Source: a virus
DNA: 28,027 nucleotides
Direction: 5' to 3' (one strand)
IMG/VR virus record: IMGVR_UViG_3300042352_000285
Span: 1 to 28,027 of that record
Below the pieces are notes generated by a model that made no database searches, was not told where the DNA came from, and was given only the letters and a program-made list of their open reading frames with translations. Of this stretch, positions 21,058 to 27,953 are shown piece by piece. The position numbers were made by a program, and so were the translations under genes. The stretch's first letter is position 1, and each line of letters begins with the position of its first letter.

Positions 21058-21429
21058 CTATCTAATCCAGACGGTTTCGCATTTGTCTACAGCACCTTTA
21101 GGTGCAGCACACATCCAACCTTTCCAAGGACCTTTCTGTCCTACGCCTGAGCGAAATGCCATTGAGCCGTGCTTACAATCAGGATTATCTCCTGCTGGTA
21201 CTGCAACCTGTGTCGCACCTAGTGCTGCTTTAGCATAGGAAACTGCGCCACCTGATGACTGTGCGCTGACACCGAGTGAGGTGCCAGTTGATGTTACTAA
21301 TGTTGCTACGTCAGCAATTGAAGTTAGAGATGCCTCTAATTCAGCCTGACTAGTTGCATAAATATTTACTAGAGTTCCATCGCCTAACTTGTAGTTGATT
21401 TGGAACTTGGTGCTTTCCGGTGCAGCCAT
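21058..21429 (-). CDS. Conserved zinc-ribbon-like replication-operon protein, 123 aa
   Basis: The ATG follows GGAGGTAAGTAA. The N-terminal half is a small strand-helix domain (FQINYKLGDGTLVNIYATS). A Ser/Ala/Gly-rich linker separates it from a C-terminal Cys/His module with CKHGSMAFRSGVGQKGPW, KGWMC and DKC. From memory this C-terminal pattern is widespread in actinophages and other phages next to recombination nucleases. It probably binds zinc and perhaps single-stranded DNA. No direct evidence for the role is visible. Confidence 0.75.
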   Translation of the reverse strand: MAAPESTKFQINYKLGDGTLVNIYATSQAELEASLTSIADVATLVTSTGTSLGVSAQSSGGAVSYAKAALGATQVAVPAGDNPDCKHGSMAFRSGVGQKGPWKGWMCAAPKGAVDKCETVWIR

Positions 21430-22386
21430 TTACTTACCTCCAGTATGTTTGACAGTTAATCTAACTGATTCCTGTCCTTGTTTCTTTGGTACAAAACCGA
21501 GAAGTTTCTCAACCTCTTCGGCATCTACTGATTCTCTACCACTAACTGTGCTCCATAGTATGGATACACCACTATTGGTATTACCAGTAAATCCTTCTAA
21601 CGCAGCTTTTAATGACTCGCGTTCACTAGTCAGTTCCTTTATCTTTACATCTAATTGTAAATACTTCAAGGCCGATGTGTCTACCTCAGGATTATCTATG
21701 AAGATTTCACCTTCCTTGATACGTTCTTTTTTTAGACCAGTACATCCCATCTCGCCCGACTCATCAAAGTACTTGCAATAGAACTTGCAATAGTTTTGAT
21801 CGCGCTCTGGCTCTGGTGCATCTGCGCTCTCTTTAATAGCAGATAACCAATTCAAAGCATCTTCTGCTAACTTCGGATCATAAGGTTCTGAATGAACCTT
21901 GACATCTCTTTCATCACCATCTCTGGCAATGGCTACTAGATTAACAGTTCTGGGCTTCCCCTTACCAGACTTGTCAAGCAAGTAGCCATAGACCTGAACT
22001 TGCCAGCGCTGTTGTAGCGATGGGAAGTAAGATAGATTCTTAACCTTAACGGTTTTCCAATCTATCACATCTCCTGTCTCTGGTATATATAAATCTATGT
22101 GAGCTTTCATTCCGTTGTATTCAACAGATGTTTCAACCCAGTACTTTTCACCCTTTGGATCTGCAACTGATATTGCTTTCTCTATCTCAGCGTGGATGGC
22201 AGTACCCATAATAGCTGACAACTTTAATTCGTTATCATTAGTTTCAGGTTGATCGTTAAGACGATACCAAACCTTACGCCGGCAACCACCTAACTCTGAT
22301 GGACCTACCTGTGTCTGTTTAGATCTAGCCCTACCAGCATCTTTATCTCGTAGTACTTGAAGTAATAATTCTTTTGGATCAGTCAT
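21430..22386 (-). CDS. Cas4/RecB-like exonuclease
   Basis: The 318-residue product shows the RecB-family PD-(D/E)XK set. It has GTAIHAEIEK (His65), KAHIDLYIPE (Asp98), DVIDWKTVK (Asp109, Lys111) and QRWQVQVYGYL (Gln and Tyr). Four Cys, one early (GGCRRKVWY, Cys35) and three late (CKFYCKY and MGC, Cys200, Cys204, Cys215), match a Cas4-type iron-sulfur cluster. It would degrade DNA ends for recombination or host DNA breakdown. No CRISPR array is present, so it is a phage recombination enzyme. The C-terminal coiled coil (about 245-270) may mediate partner binding. Confidence 0.85.
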   Translation of the reverse strand: MTDPKELLLQVLRDKDAGRARSKQTQVGPSELGGCRRKVWYRLNDQPETNDNELKLSAIMGTAIHAEIEKAISVADPKGEKYWVETSVEYNGMKAHIDLYIPETGDVIDWKTVKVKNLSYFPSLQQRWQVQVYGYLLDKSGKGKPRTVNLVAIARDGDERDVKVHSEPYDPKLAEDALNWLSAIKESADAPEPERDQNYCKFYCKYFDESGEMGCTGLKKERIKEGEIFIDNPEVDTSALKYLQLDVKIKELTSERESLKAALEGFTGNTNSGVSILWSTVSGRESVDAEEVEKLLGFVPKKQGQESVRLTVKHTGGK

Positions 22387-22565
22387 TCTTTACCTCTTAC
22401 CATATTTGCAAAAGATTTAACATCATTTATATACCAATCAATAGCCTCTGGTGTGCGACCACCAATAGCCATCCATAAAAAAGAAACATCACTGCCAGAT
22501 TTTTCAATCTCTTGTGCAATCTGCTCTCGCAGATCCTCTTCAAAGACCTTTAATGTTTTCTCCAT
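22383..22565 (-). CDS. Small hypothetical protein, 60 aa
   Basis: The product begins MEKTLKVFEEDLREQIAQEI and continues FLWMAIGGRTPEAIDWYIND, an all-helical acidic protein without Cys. Its stop overlaps the nuclease start (ATGA) and its start abuts the Ntn-hydrolase stop. No family is recognised. Its tight placement suggests a partner of either neighbour. Confidence 0.7.
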   Translation of the reverse strand: MEKTLKVFEEDLREQIAQEIEKSGSDVSFLWMAIGGRTPEAIDWYINDVKSFANMVRGKE

Positions 22566-23132
22566 TTACTTAACCTTCCGCTTTTGTATTGCTATCTGTA
22601 TTGGTGGACAAGTATTGATATCTAATTGAGCAGATATCTCTATAGCTTTCTGTGCTATCTCAACTGCTGCATCCTGGTTCATAATCTGATAGTCAAGTGA
22701 GTATAAGTATCCGGTAGCAAACTGACCGCCTGAACCAATACCATAAACCTTCAGTTCATTTTGAATGAATGACATATCACAAGCAATATGAAACAGATTA
22801 GAATCAAAGGCTATTAGATAGTCAAAGCCACCATCCTTCTTATCAACATTAGCCCAGTCATAAGCGTTCTTATTGAAGGCGTTGATAATAGATGGAATCA
22901 TTTTCTTACCCATAAACTGGACAGGATCTTCACCTCTATATGTTGGTGGCTTCCAGTTATAAGTTAAGATATCACCAGCTCTAGTATCACCGGTAATTCC
23001 AATGGCAACATAACCAACTTGAACTATCTTTGGTGTGCCTAAACTAATTGTTCTAAGATTATCTTCAGTGATCTGCGAATCCGCAGCGAGAACTACATAA
23101 CCATTTCCTTGAATACCAACAACCGTAGTCAA
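22566..23132 (-). CDS. Proteasome-beta/HslV-like Ntn hydrolase
   Basis: The 188-residue product begins M-TTVVGIQGNGYVVLAADSQ. After Met removal, Thr1 would be the nucleophile, Asp falls exactly at position 17 (AADSQ), and Lys aligns one residue after the canonical Lys33 (GTPKIVQVG). A GITGDTRAG turn and the IGSGGQFATG motif (residues about 132-141) match the proteasome beta/HslV Ser-Gly-Gly region. No alpha subunit or HslU-like ATPase is in the window, so it may act alone or with host partners. TTG is the start, with AGGAGGGG upstream. It heads the replication operon. Confidence 0.8.
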   Translation of the reverse strand: MTTVVGIQGNGYVVLAADSQITEDNLRTISLGTPKIVQVGYVAIGITGDTRAGDILTYNWKPPTYRGEDPVQFMGKKMIPSIINAFNKNAYDWANVDKKDGGFDYLIAFDSNLFHIACDMSFIQNELKVYGIGSGGQFATGYLYSLDYQIMNQDAAVEIAQKAIEISAQLDINTCPPIQIAIQKRKVK

Positions 23133-23159
23133 TTCAGCCCCTCCTTTTATCTTGGATTA

Positions 23160-23168
23160 ATTGTAGCA
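23160..23168 (-). promoter_or_regulatory. Extended -10 promoter of the replication operon, TGCTACAAT
   Basis: Reading leftward, TGC then TACAAT lies about 30 bases before the TTG start of the Ntn-hydrolase gene. The same nine bases occur before the early gene at 12906. No good -35 is visible. It is well placed for the whole minus-strand operon. Confidence 0.5.
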
Positions 23169-23273
23169 CTAGGCACCGACAATGCTGGGATGCGAAAAGG
23201 ACACGCCGAGGATACGATCCTTATCGGTTACTAGTCCAAGAATGTGTACCATATGAGCCGTGAGGCGAATTAC

Positions 23274-23309
23274 AGTACGGGCGGCGCATTAAGCGCCGCG
23301 ATAGTACGG
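23274..23309. repeat. GC-rich palindrome flanked by AGTACGG repeats
   Basis: GCGGCGC (23281-23287) and GCGCCGC (23293-23299) form a perfect seven-pair palindrome around ATTAA. AGTACGG flanks it on both sides, at 23274-23280 and 23303-23309. No T-run follows on either strand, so termination is unlikely. It lies just upstream of the plus-strand gene and inside the divergent control region, which suits an operator or protein-binding site. Confidence 0.5.
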
Positions 23310-23314
23310 TCAGT

Positions 23315-23551
23315 ATGTTCCGTCTACCAAACCTGCGAAAAAATAAAGAGAACCTACCACCTAAATTTGGTACAGATCTAAGGTCCTTAGGACCATTACA
23401 CGCCTGTCCTTGTGGCTCTAAAGTATTCTCTATTCTTGCAACCTTTGATGATTTTGAGATCTCCTGGTATATGTTAGATGCAACCTGTGCTAACTGTGGC
23501 AATCTAATACTTGTACCCTGTCCAATAGATGATCCAGCTAGGGAAATTTAG
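23315..23551 (+). CDS. Lone zinc-ribbon protein, 78 aa
   Basis: The only plus-strand gene in the right half. The product begins MFRLPNLRKNKENLPPKFG, then has HACPCGSKVFSILATFDD, DATCANCGNLILVPCPI. Two knuckles (CPC and CANC) plus a later Cys give a zinc ribbon. From memory, similar CPCGS...CANCG proteins are frequent in environmental phages. There is no clear ribosome site, but a GATAGT element at 23300-23305 lies about ten bases before the ATG, so a leaderless transcript is possible. The function is unknown. Confidence 0.75.
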   Translation: MFRLPNLRKNKENLPPKFGTDLRSLGPLHACPCGSKVFSILATFDDFEISWYMLDATCANCGNLILVPCPIDDPAREI

Positions 23552-23563
23552 ACAACAAAAAAT

Positions 23564-23591
23564 AAGGCCCACCCCTTTCGGGATGAGCCTT
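23564..23591 (-). terminator. Terminator of the tail/lysis operon
   Basis: AAGGC (23564-23568) pairs with GCCTT (23587-23591) and CCC (23573-23575) with GGG (23580-23582). Read leftward the stem is followed by TTATTTTTTG, a strong T-run. Read rightward only TTTGTG follows, so it is weaker for the lone plus-strand gene. Confidence 0.65.
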
Positions 23592-23615
23592 TGTGTAGCC
23601 TCGCAGTAAACTAGA

Positions 23616-23804
23616 TTACTCTGAGCCTCTACCAAATTCTGTAGCTGATGGATCTAGCCACTTCAATAATGGTCCTGCTAGACCTGCTAATGCTGCTGCG
23701 CCTAATTGCTTAGGATCGGTGATTCCACTTACATACAGTGCAACTGCTGCTGCGGCTGCTGCTCGGAACCAACTTAGTGCTGCTTGCTTGAACGCTGGGT
23801 TCAT
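23616..23804 (-). CDS. Holin-like small membrane protein
   Basis: The 62-residue product has an Ala-rich hydrophobic helix (WFRAAAAAAVALYVSG), then a second hydrophobic stretch (LGAAALAGLAGPLLKWL), and ends DPSATEFGRGSE. This two-helix pattern resembles phage holins of actinophages and other phages. It would open the membrane at lysis so the endolysin can reach the wall. It is the last gene of the operon, right after the M15 peptidase, which fits a holin/endolysin pair. Confidence 0.7.
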   Translation of the reverse strand: MNPAFKQAALSWFRAAAAAAVALYVSGITDPKQLGAAALAGLAGPLLKWLDPSATEFGRGSE

Positions 23805-23815
23805 TTTCTCTCCTT

Positions 23816-24319
23816 CTATTTTGTCTTGCTATGCACCTTGCAACAGGTACACACTGGGACTTTATATGCTTTCTTTGCTGGCGTAGTCATAACTGAGGCA
23901 ATCAAAGTATTGATCGCTTTAGGTTGATTCATCCACCAGAACCAAGGTGATGTGTCATTTGCTGACCCATCATTAATAGAAATATGTAAATGTTTATTGT
24001 GTTGATTACTGCCGGTATAGGTACGGTTACCCTCTTTAGCCTTTTCTTTAGACCAGATCTTGCCCTGAAATATTAGGTACTTAACTCTTGCATCTTCTTT
24101 TAACTTCTCAAATATCTCCACACAATCAACACCATTCTTAGGATCGTGGGTTAGATCAACTGCTAGTCCAGTATTGTGATCTGAGTTAGGGCTTTGTTTA
24201 ATGTGTGCCGATGAAGGCAATAAGCCGTCTGAGAGTTTGTTGCGCTTCGGATACAACGCTGTCGCTTGGCGTAATACAGCTATTGCAGCAGGTGTCGCTC
24301 TCTTTGCAATCAATTTCAC
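23816..24319 (-). CDS. Endolysin, M15 peptidase-like (VanY/CwlK type)
   Basis: The 167-residue product has a predicted zinc site. It shows SDHNTGLAVDLTHDP (His48, Asp55) and QHNKHLHISI (His110, His112), with the SxHxxGxAVD layout of L-alanyl-D-glutamate or D-Ala-D-Ala peptidases. It should cut stem peptides of peptidoglycan at lysis. The last residues carry VPVCTCCKVH, a Cys-rich tail that could bind metal or be a wall-binding extra. No signal peptide is visible, consistent with holin-dependent release. It overlaps the membrane gene by one codon. Confidence 0.85.
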   Translation of the reverse strand: MKLIAKRATPAAIAVLRQATALYPKRNKLSDGLLPSSAHIKQSPNSDHNTGLAVDLTHDPKNGVDCVEIFEKLKEDARVKYLIFQGKIWSKEKAKEGNRTYTGSNQHNKHLHISINDGSANDTSPWFWWMNQPKAINTLIASVMTTPAKKAYKVPVCTCCKVHSKTK

Positions 24320-24588
24320 TTGACATCCTCATCTCTTTTCTTACTCTTTAGTCCGTTAGCAGATACGATTCCTGCAAGGGTTCCAGTAAGGAACACACAC
24401 AGGGTTGATACTAAATCAATAGCAGCTTTATCATTTGGTGCTTGCTCTCCTAAAGGTTGAGTAATAAATAAGAACGCATAGAGCAAAGAGAAGACTGATC
24501 CAGCAAATACAATAGCCAGAATGATTCCAATGGCTACTATTAATCTAGCGTGTAGTTCTTCAGCGCTTAGTCGTTGACGTTTTTCCAT
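24316..24588 (-). CDS. Two-helix membrane protein, 90 aa (holin candidate)
   Basis: The product begins with a charged stretch, MEKRQRLSAEELHARL, and then has two hydrophobic helices, AIGIILAIVFAGSVFSLLYA and LVSTLCVFLTGTLAGIVSAN, followed by a basic tail KKRDEDVK. The layout matches class II-type holins. Two holin-like genes then flank the endolysin, so one may act as an antiholin or a spanin-like partner. It has a TAGGAGA ribosome site and overlaps the lipoprotein gene by 29 bases. Confidence 0.7.
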   Translation of the reverse strand: MEKRQRLSAEELHARLIVAIGIILAIVFAGSVFSLLYAFLFITQPLGEQAPNDKAAIDLVSTLCVFLTGTLAGIVSANGLKSKKRDEDVK

Positions 24589-24787
24589 CAGTATCTCCTA
24601 CAGAATCTGGTATTAGGTCTTTAGTACACTGTCCTACTGCTAAACATTGGGGCGGATTACATTCAGGCTTTTCCCAATTCTCAAACTCTTGACAGGGATA
24701 ACGCATCCAACCTTGATAACCACAACCTGTTAATAGGTTAAGACTTGCTACGATTAATAAGGATGCTGTTATTCTCTTCAATTTCAT
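24560..24787 (-). CDS. Lipoprotein, 75 aa
   Basis: The N-terminus KLKRITASLLIVASLNLLTG followed by Cys22 is a lipobox signal. The mature part has RYPCQEFENWEKPECNPPQC and LAVGQCTKDLI, with several Cys that could be disulfide-bonded. From memory, near-identical cores occur in lipoproteins of many marine and freshwater phages near lysis genes. It would be anchored outside the cytoplasmic membrane and could act in superinfection exclusion or as a spanin-like partner. The role is not established. Confidence 0.75.
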   Translation of the reverse strand: MKLKRITASLLIVASLNLLTGCGYQGWMRYPCQEFENWEKPECNPPQCLAVGQCTKDLIPDSVGDTDGKTSTTKR

Positions 24788-25431
24788 TCATTCTCTTTCT
24801 TCGTTTCTATGTCATAGTGAAAAGCATTAGAATCTTCAGTGACCCACTTCTTCTTATCTTCAACATCCCACTTGCGATCATTGATGATCCTGTGGATTAG
24901 TGGATCTCCATACTTAGTTGTATATGATGGTTCAAAAACAAATATTCTATTGTTAGGCTGGATAGCAAAGTTGCCATCATCTCGCTCTATAACGTGACCG
25001 CATTTGTGTTCATCGGGGGTCTCTGAGTATCCATCATCTAATCTATTAGAGTCAGGGTTATGCCAGTCAAGGGTAAAGAGATACTTACCATTTACCTTGG
25101 TCTTATTCCTGTCCACATAATGAAGGCTTAGGTTTGCTAGGTTACTAAACTTGGTAGCTGTTATGTATGGACTAAAAGAGTTCCACAGTACTAGGTTGTA
25201 TAAACTTTCCTCAGGTACACCTGGCTTCTTACAGAAGGCATTGATAGGCATACGCCACCACAGGCCACCATCTTCCATCATAAAATGAAATAGTGGGCTT
25301 CTATTTTGTACGCTACTCACTCCAAAGATTACACAAGGGAAGTACTTATCGTGACTATCCTCTTGATTGCGTAGGAAATTACCTCTTACATAACAATCTA
25401 TTGGTGGGATATTAGCGTTTAACTCTGGCAT
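24784..25431 (-). CDS. Conserved phage protein of unknown function, 215 aa
   Basis: The product has the segment IPPIDCYVRGNFLRNQEDSH, then PCVIFGVSSVQNRSPLFHFM, a Trp-rich centre (GGLWWRMPINAFCKKPG), and a C-terminal PNNRIFVFEPSYTTK. From memory this family is widespread in marine podoviruses and pelagiphages near tail or lysis genes but has no known function. There is no membrane segment. The start overlaps the preceding stop (TAATG). Confidence 0.75.
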   Translation of the reverse strand: MPELNANIPPIDCYVRGNFLRNQEDSHDKYFPCVIFGVSSVQNRSPLFHFMMEDGGLWWRMPINAFCKKPGVPEESLYNLVLWNSFSPYITATKFSNLANLSLHYVDRNKTKVNGKYLFTLDWHNPDSNRLDDGYSETPDEHKCGHVIERDDGNFAIQPNNRIFVFEPSYTTKYGDPLIHRIINDRKWDVEDKKKWVTEDSNAFHYDIETKKENE

Positions 25432-25634
25432 TATCTCTTGATCAATTCCTTTACTAGGTCAGTTAGTAACTCAACCTTTTCTTCTAATAAATTGATCTTA
25501 TCTTTTACACTTGAGCCACCATTCGGGCGAAGCTCGTATAGGTAATGCTTAACTAAATGTCTTACGCCAATTGCAACTGCGCTAACTAATGTAGTTACCG
25601 CTACTGCCAGCCCTGCCCATTCGTTAGGTGTCAT
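25431..25634 (-). CDS. Membrane-coiled-coil protein, 67 aa
   Basis: Residues 7-24 (GLAVAVTTLVSAVAIGVR) form one hydrophobic helix. A linker with ELRPNGGSSVKDKI follows and then a C-terminal coiled coil (LLEEKVELLTDLVKELIKR). This membrane-plus-coiled-coil layout with a PNGGSS linker recurs, from memory, in small phage proteins near lysis or tail genes. It could be a holin-like or virion-inner-membrane protein. There is no strong ribosome site, and it follows the tail gene by four bases. Confidence 0.7.
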   Translation of the reverse strand: MTPNEWAGLAVAVTTLVSAVAIGVRHLVKHYLYELRPNGGSSVKDKINLLEEKVELLTDLVKELIKR

Positions 25635-25638
25635 ATCA

Positions 25639-27552
25639 TCATATTAATCTAATAGTAGCGATTAACAATCCACCGTATCCGGAGAATCGTCTATCACTTG
25701 GGGTTCTGTTTATAAAGTCAAGCTCTTCAATTAATCCAATATATGACTCACCAGTTCTAAAGTCTTCTACTCTGATGGTGTCTCCTACATTCTCTATCGC
25801 TTCTAGTTGGCTCAACCGATCATAGGCTGAACCTTCATAGCCCACCTCAACACCTAAGTTATCGCTCTCGTGGTCATAGCAGAACAAAGGGTATTGGATT
25901 ATTCTTTGGCGAGGCACAGCAGGTAAAGACTTTAGTTGGTATCCAGTAAATAGTGGACCCTTAGTTGCATCAGTAGATGATCTAGACATAGTAAATTTAA
26001 AAGCAAGATACTCTTGTGCTGAGTTAGGGTAAGGTACACCCAGTTCACTAGTTGCAGCACCTTGAGCAAAACCACCTATGTTATATGCAGTATCTGCGTA
26101 ATCAATAGATTGAATAGTTATAGCACCATTTGTAGTATCTATTCTAGGATTAAGTAGCTTGTATAGTTTATTTTCTAATGTGTTGTATCGTATAAAACCT
26201 GTTTGTAAGTAACCACTTGTTACCTTATTACTTGTTGACTCAGCGTAGATAACATTGCCAGAACTAAAGGCTGCTCTATCTGTATTACCAAAGAAGGCTA
26301 CCTGGTTAGATTCAGCAGTAACACCACTTGCTACTAGATCCCAAGCCCAAGGAAAGACTAGGCTATTAGCTATTACAGTTGTAGATAGATCTACCTTTAC
26401 TAGTCCTGCCTCACCATCAATAGTGGTTGCAATATAAGCAAAGCGATCTCTAAATGCTATTGAGTTACAGCCAGCTTGATCAAATAATAAAGGACCATAC
26501 TGGATGTTACCGTTAGTATCTGATACACCTACTCTAAATCCTTTATTAGTTGCAAGGACTGCATATAAGCCAAGGTATACATCAAAGTCGTTGATGCGCT
26601 CACCCTCTGGTAGATCAATAATAACTGTAGGTGTTTCAAGAGTTGGGAAACCTAATGAGTTAGAATTTGTTACATCTAAGACAATTTTAAAGACAGATGA
26701 GGATGTTCCATTAGGATCATATCCTGATATGTAGATAGCACCAGGTCCTTCTGATATAGAAGACCATACCCAAGATGAGTTAGGATGGGTAAAAAATGCA
26801 GTAGGTAGTCCTGTAGAAGAAGTCCTTGTAGCATCTAGTTCATAGATAGATGCACCTACTGCTGCAATAAGACGTTGCTTTACATAACGGATTGTTGCAC
26901 GAGTAGTACCAGAAGCATTATAGATTTCAGCATCGGCAGGTGTAGCACCAACTGAACCTTTATGAACGTGGGTACCATTAATAAAGTAATAACTAGAGCC
27001 ATTAGTAGTAAGGCTAAAGATAGTAGCTGGTGTACCAGCCTGAGAAATAGTAGTAGGTGAGCCAGCAGATGATGCTTGTTTCTTTAAAGCAGTACCATCT
27101 GTAAAGAAGATACAGTCATTAGTGCCATCATTAACACCTATTAATTGAGCAGGGGCTGCGCCTGAATAGAAACTAGCAGTGCTATTTAGTAGAGTAACTT
27201 GTCCTTTAGTAAAGACCTCTACACCTTTAGACTCTGTGTACTGGAAACGAAGTGACTCATCCTGAGCTGGTTCAAAGTATTTAATACCAGCGCCAAGGTG
27301 GAATGTTGACTGGGATCTAAACCACCAGCCAGTAAGTGATTGCTCACCAGCTTCTCTAGTCTGGTCATACTGTTCTTTACGATACTTAGCAGTTACTCTA
27401 CGATAAGGGGAATCATCGGAGGCTGCAATAAAGAATGGTTGACCGGCAATAGCCATATCATAATTAACACCAGTAGCTGAATAGTTTGTAGCACCAGCAG
27501 GGTTGGATAATACATAGGGGATACCTTCGGTAATATCATCGCCGTATGCCAT
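25639..27552 (-). CDS. Tail protein, 637 aa, beta-rich
   Basis: The product begins MAYGDDITEGIPYVLSNPAG and is rich in Ser, Thr, Gly and aromatic residues with many short strands, suggesting beta-propeller or sandwich repeats across about 100-430. The C-terminus has FRTGESYIGLIEELDFINRT and SDRRFSGYGGLL. From memory this is conserved in tail proteins of environmental actinophages. It probably forms part of the tail tube, nozzle or baseplate. The start has GGAG four bases upstream. A terminator hairpin precedes it, so its expression may be adjusted. Confidence 0.75.
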   Translation of the reverse strand: MAYGDDITEGIPYVLSNPAGATNYSATGVNYDMAIAGQPFFIAASDDSPYRRVTAKYRKEQYDQTREAGEQSLTGWWFRSQSTFHLGAGIKYFEPAQDESLRFQYTESKGVEVFTKGQVTLLNSTASFYSGAAPAQLIGVNDGTNDCIFFTDGTALKKQASSAGSPTTISQAGTPATIFSLTTNGSSYYFINGTHVHKGSVGATPADAEIYNASGTTRATIRYVKQRLIAAVGASIYELDATRTSSTGLPTAFFTHPNSSWVWSSISEGPGAIYISGYDPNGTSSSVFKIVLDVTNSNSLGFPTLETPTVIIDLPEGERINDFDVYLGLYAVLATNKGFRVGVSDTNGNIQYGPLLFDQAGCNSIAFRDRFAYIATTIDGEAGLVKVDLSTTVIANSLVFPWAWDLVASGVTAESNQVAFFGNTDRAAFSSGNVIYAESTSNKVTSGYLQTGFIRYNTLENKLYKLLNPRIDTTNGAITIQSIDYADTAYNIGGFAQGAATSELGVPYPNSAQEYLAFKFTMSRSSTDATKGPLFTGYQLKSLPAVPRQRIIQYPLFCYDHESDNLGVEVGYEGSAYDRLSQLEAIENVGDTIRVEDFRTGESYIGLIEELDFINRTPSDRRFSGYGGLLIATIRLI

Positions 27553-27571
27553 TGATCTCCTTAAATAGAAA

Positions 27572-27589
27572 ACCCCGCCGAAGCGGGGT
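27572..27589 (-). terminator. Internal terminator before the 637-aa tail gene
   Basis: Reading leftward, ACCCCGC (27589-27583) pairs with GCGGGGT (27578-27572) around a TTCG tetraloop, followed by TTTCTATTT. It is a compact intrinsic terminator between the 114-residue and 637-residue genes of one operon. It probably reduces read-through, or a promoter for the next gene may overlap it. Confidence 0.75.
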
Positions 27590-27608
27590 CATTAATAATT
27601 GTTATTGC

Positions 27609-27953
27609 TTAAAGAGCAGGTGCTTCAACCCAAGAGGTTGTTGCTTCATCCCAAGTGTAACGCTTGTCATCAGTTGGCATAGGAGTTGGTGCTTCCCACA
27701 AATAAGTATCTGAGTTCTTTGCCCAAGAAGGGTATGGTTGTGGTGCTGAGAAACCAACACCATCCCAAGTATAACCAATACCAGCATAGTTCTTGTGTAG
27801 TGCCTCTCCACCTGGGCGGTTGTTAACTCCACCGATAGTGTTGTATGAGGTTTGAACCCAAGTACCACCTAGGTTTGCTTGACACCACTCTTTAGAATCG
27901 GCAACGATAACTTGTGTCACCACACCGTCTTCTACTTTTGCATAATGAGCCAT
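27609..27953 (-). CDS. Tail-associated protein, 114 aa
   Basis: The product begins MAHYAKVEDGVVTQVIVADS and has LGGTWVQTSYNTIGG, KNYAGIGYTWDGV and repeated aromatic-Trp patterns near the C-terminus (KRYTWDEATTSWVEAP). From memory these features match small tail-fibre-associated proteins found across cyanophages and pelagiphages. The start shares a base with the stop of the gene to the right. A role in tail fibre or receptor contact is plausible. Confidence 0.75.
   Translation of the reverse strand: MAHYAKVEDGVVTQVIVADSKEWCQANLGGTWVQTSYNTIGGVNNRPGGEALHKNYAGIGYTWDGVGFSAPQPYPSWAKNSDTYLWEAPTPMPTDDKRYTWDEATTSWVEAPAL

Noticed and set aside
21395-21781. A 128-codon plus-strand frame opposite the nuclease gene
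   Set aside because: It lies fully antisense to the Cas4/RecB-like gene and the start of its neighbour, with no ribosome site and no recognisable domain.
23221-23502. A 93-codon minus-strand frame antisense to the zinc gene
   Set aside because: The plus-strand frame has paired Cys knuckles and a conserved core, while this one is Arg/Gly-rich with no domain and covers a palindromic control region.
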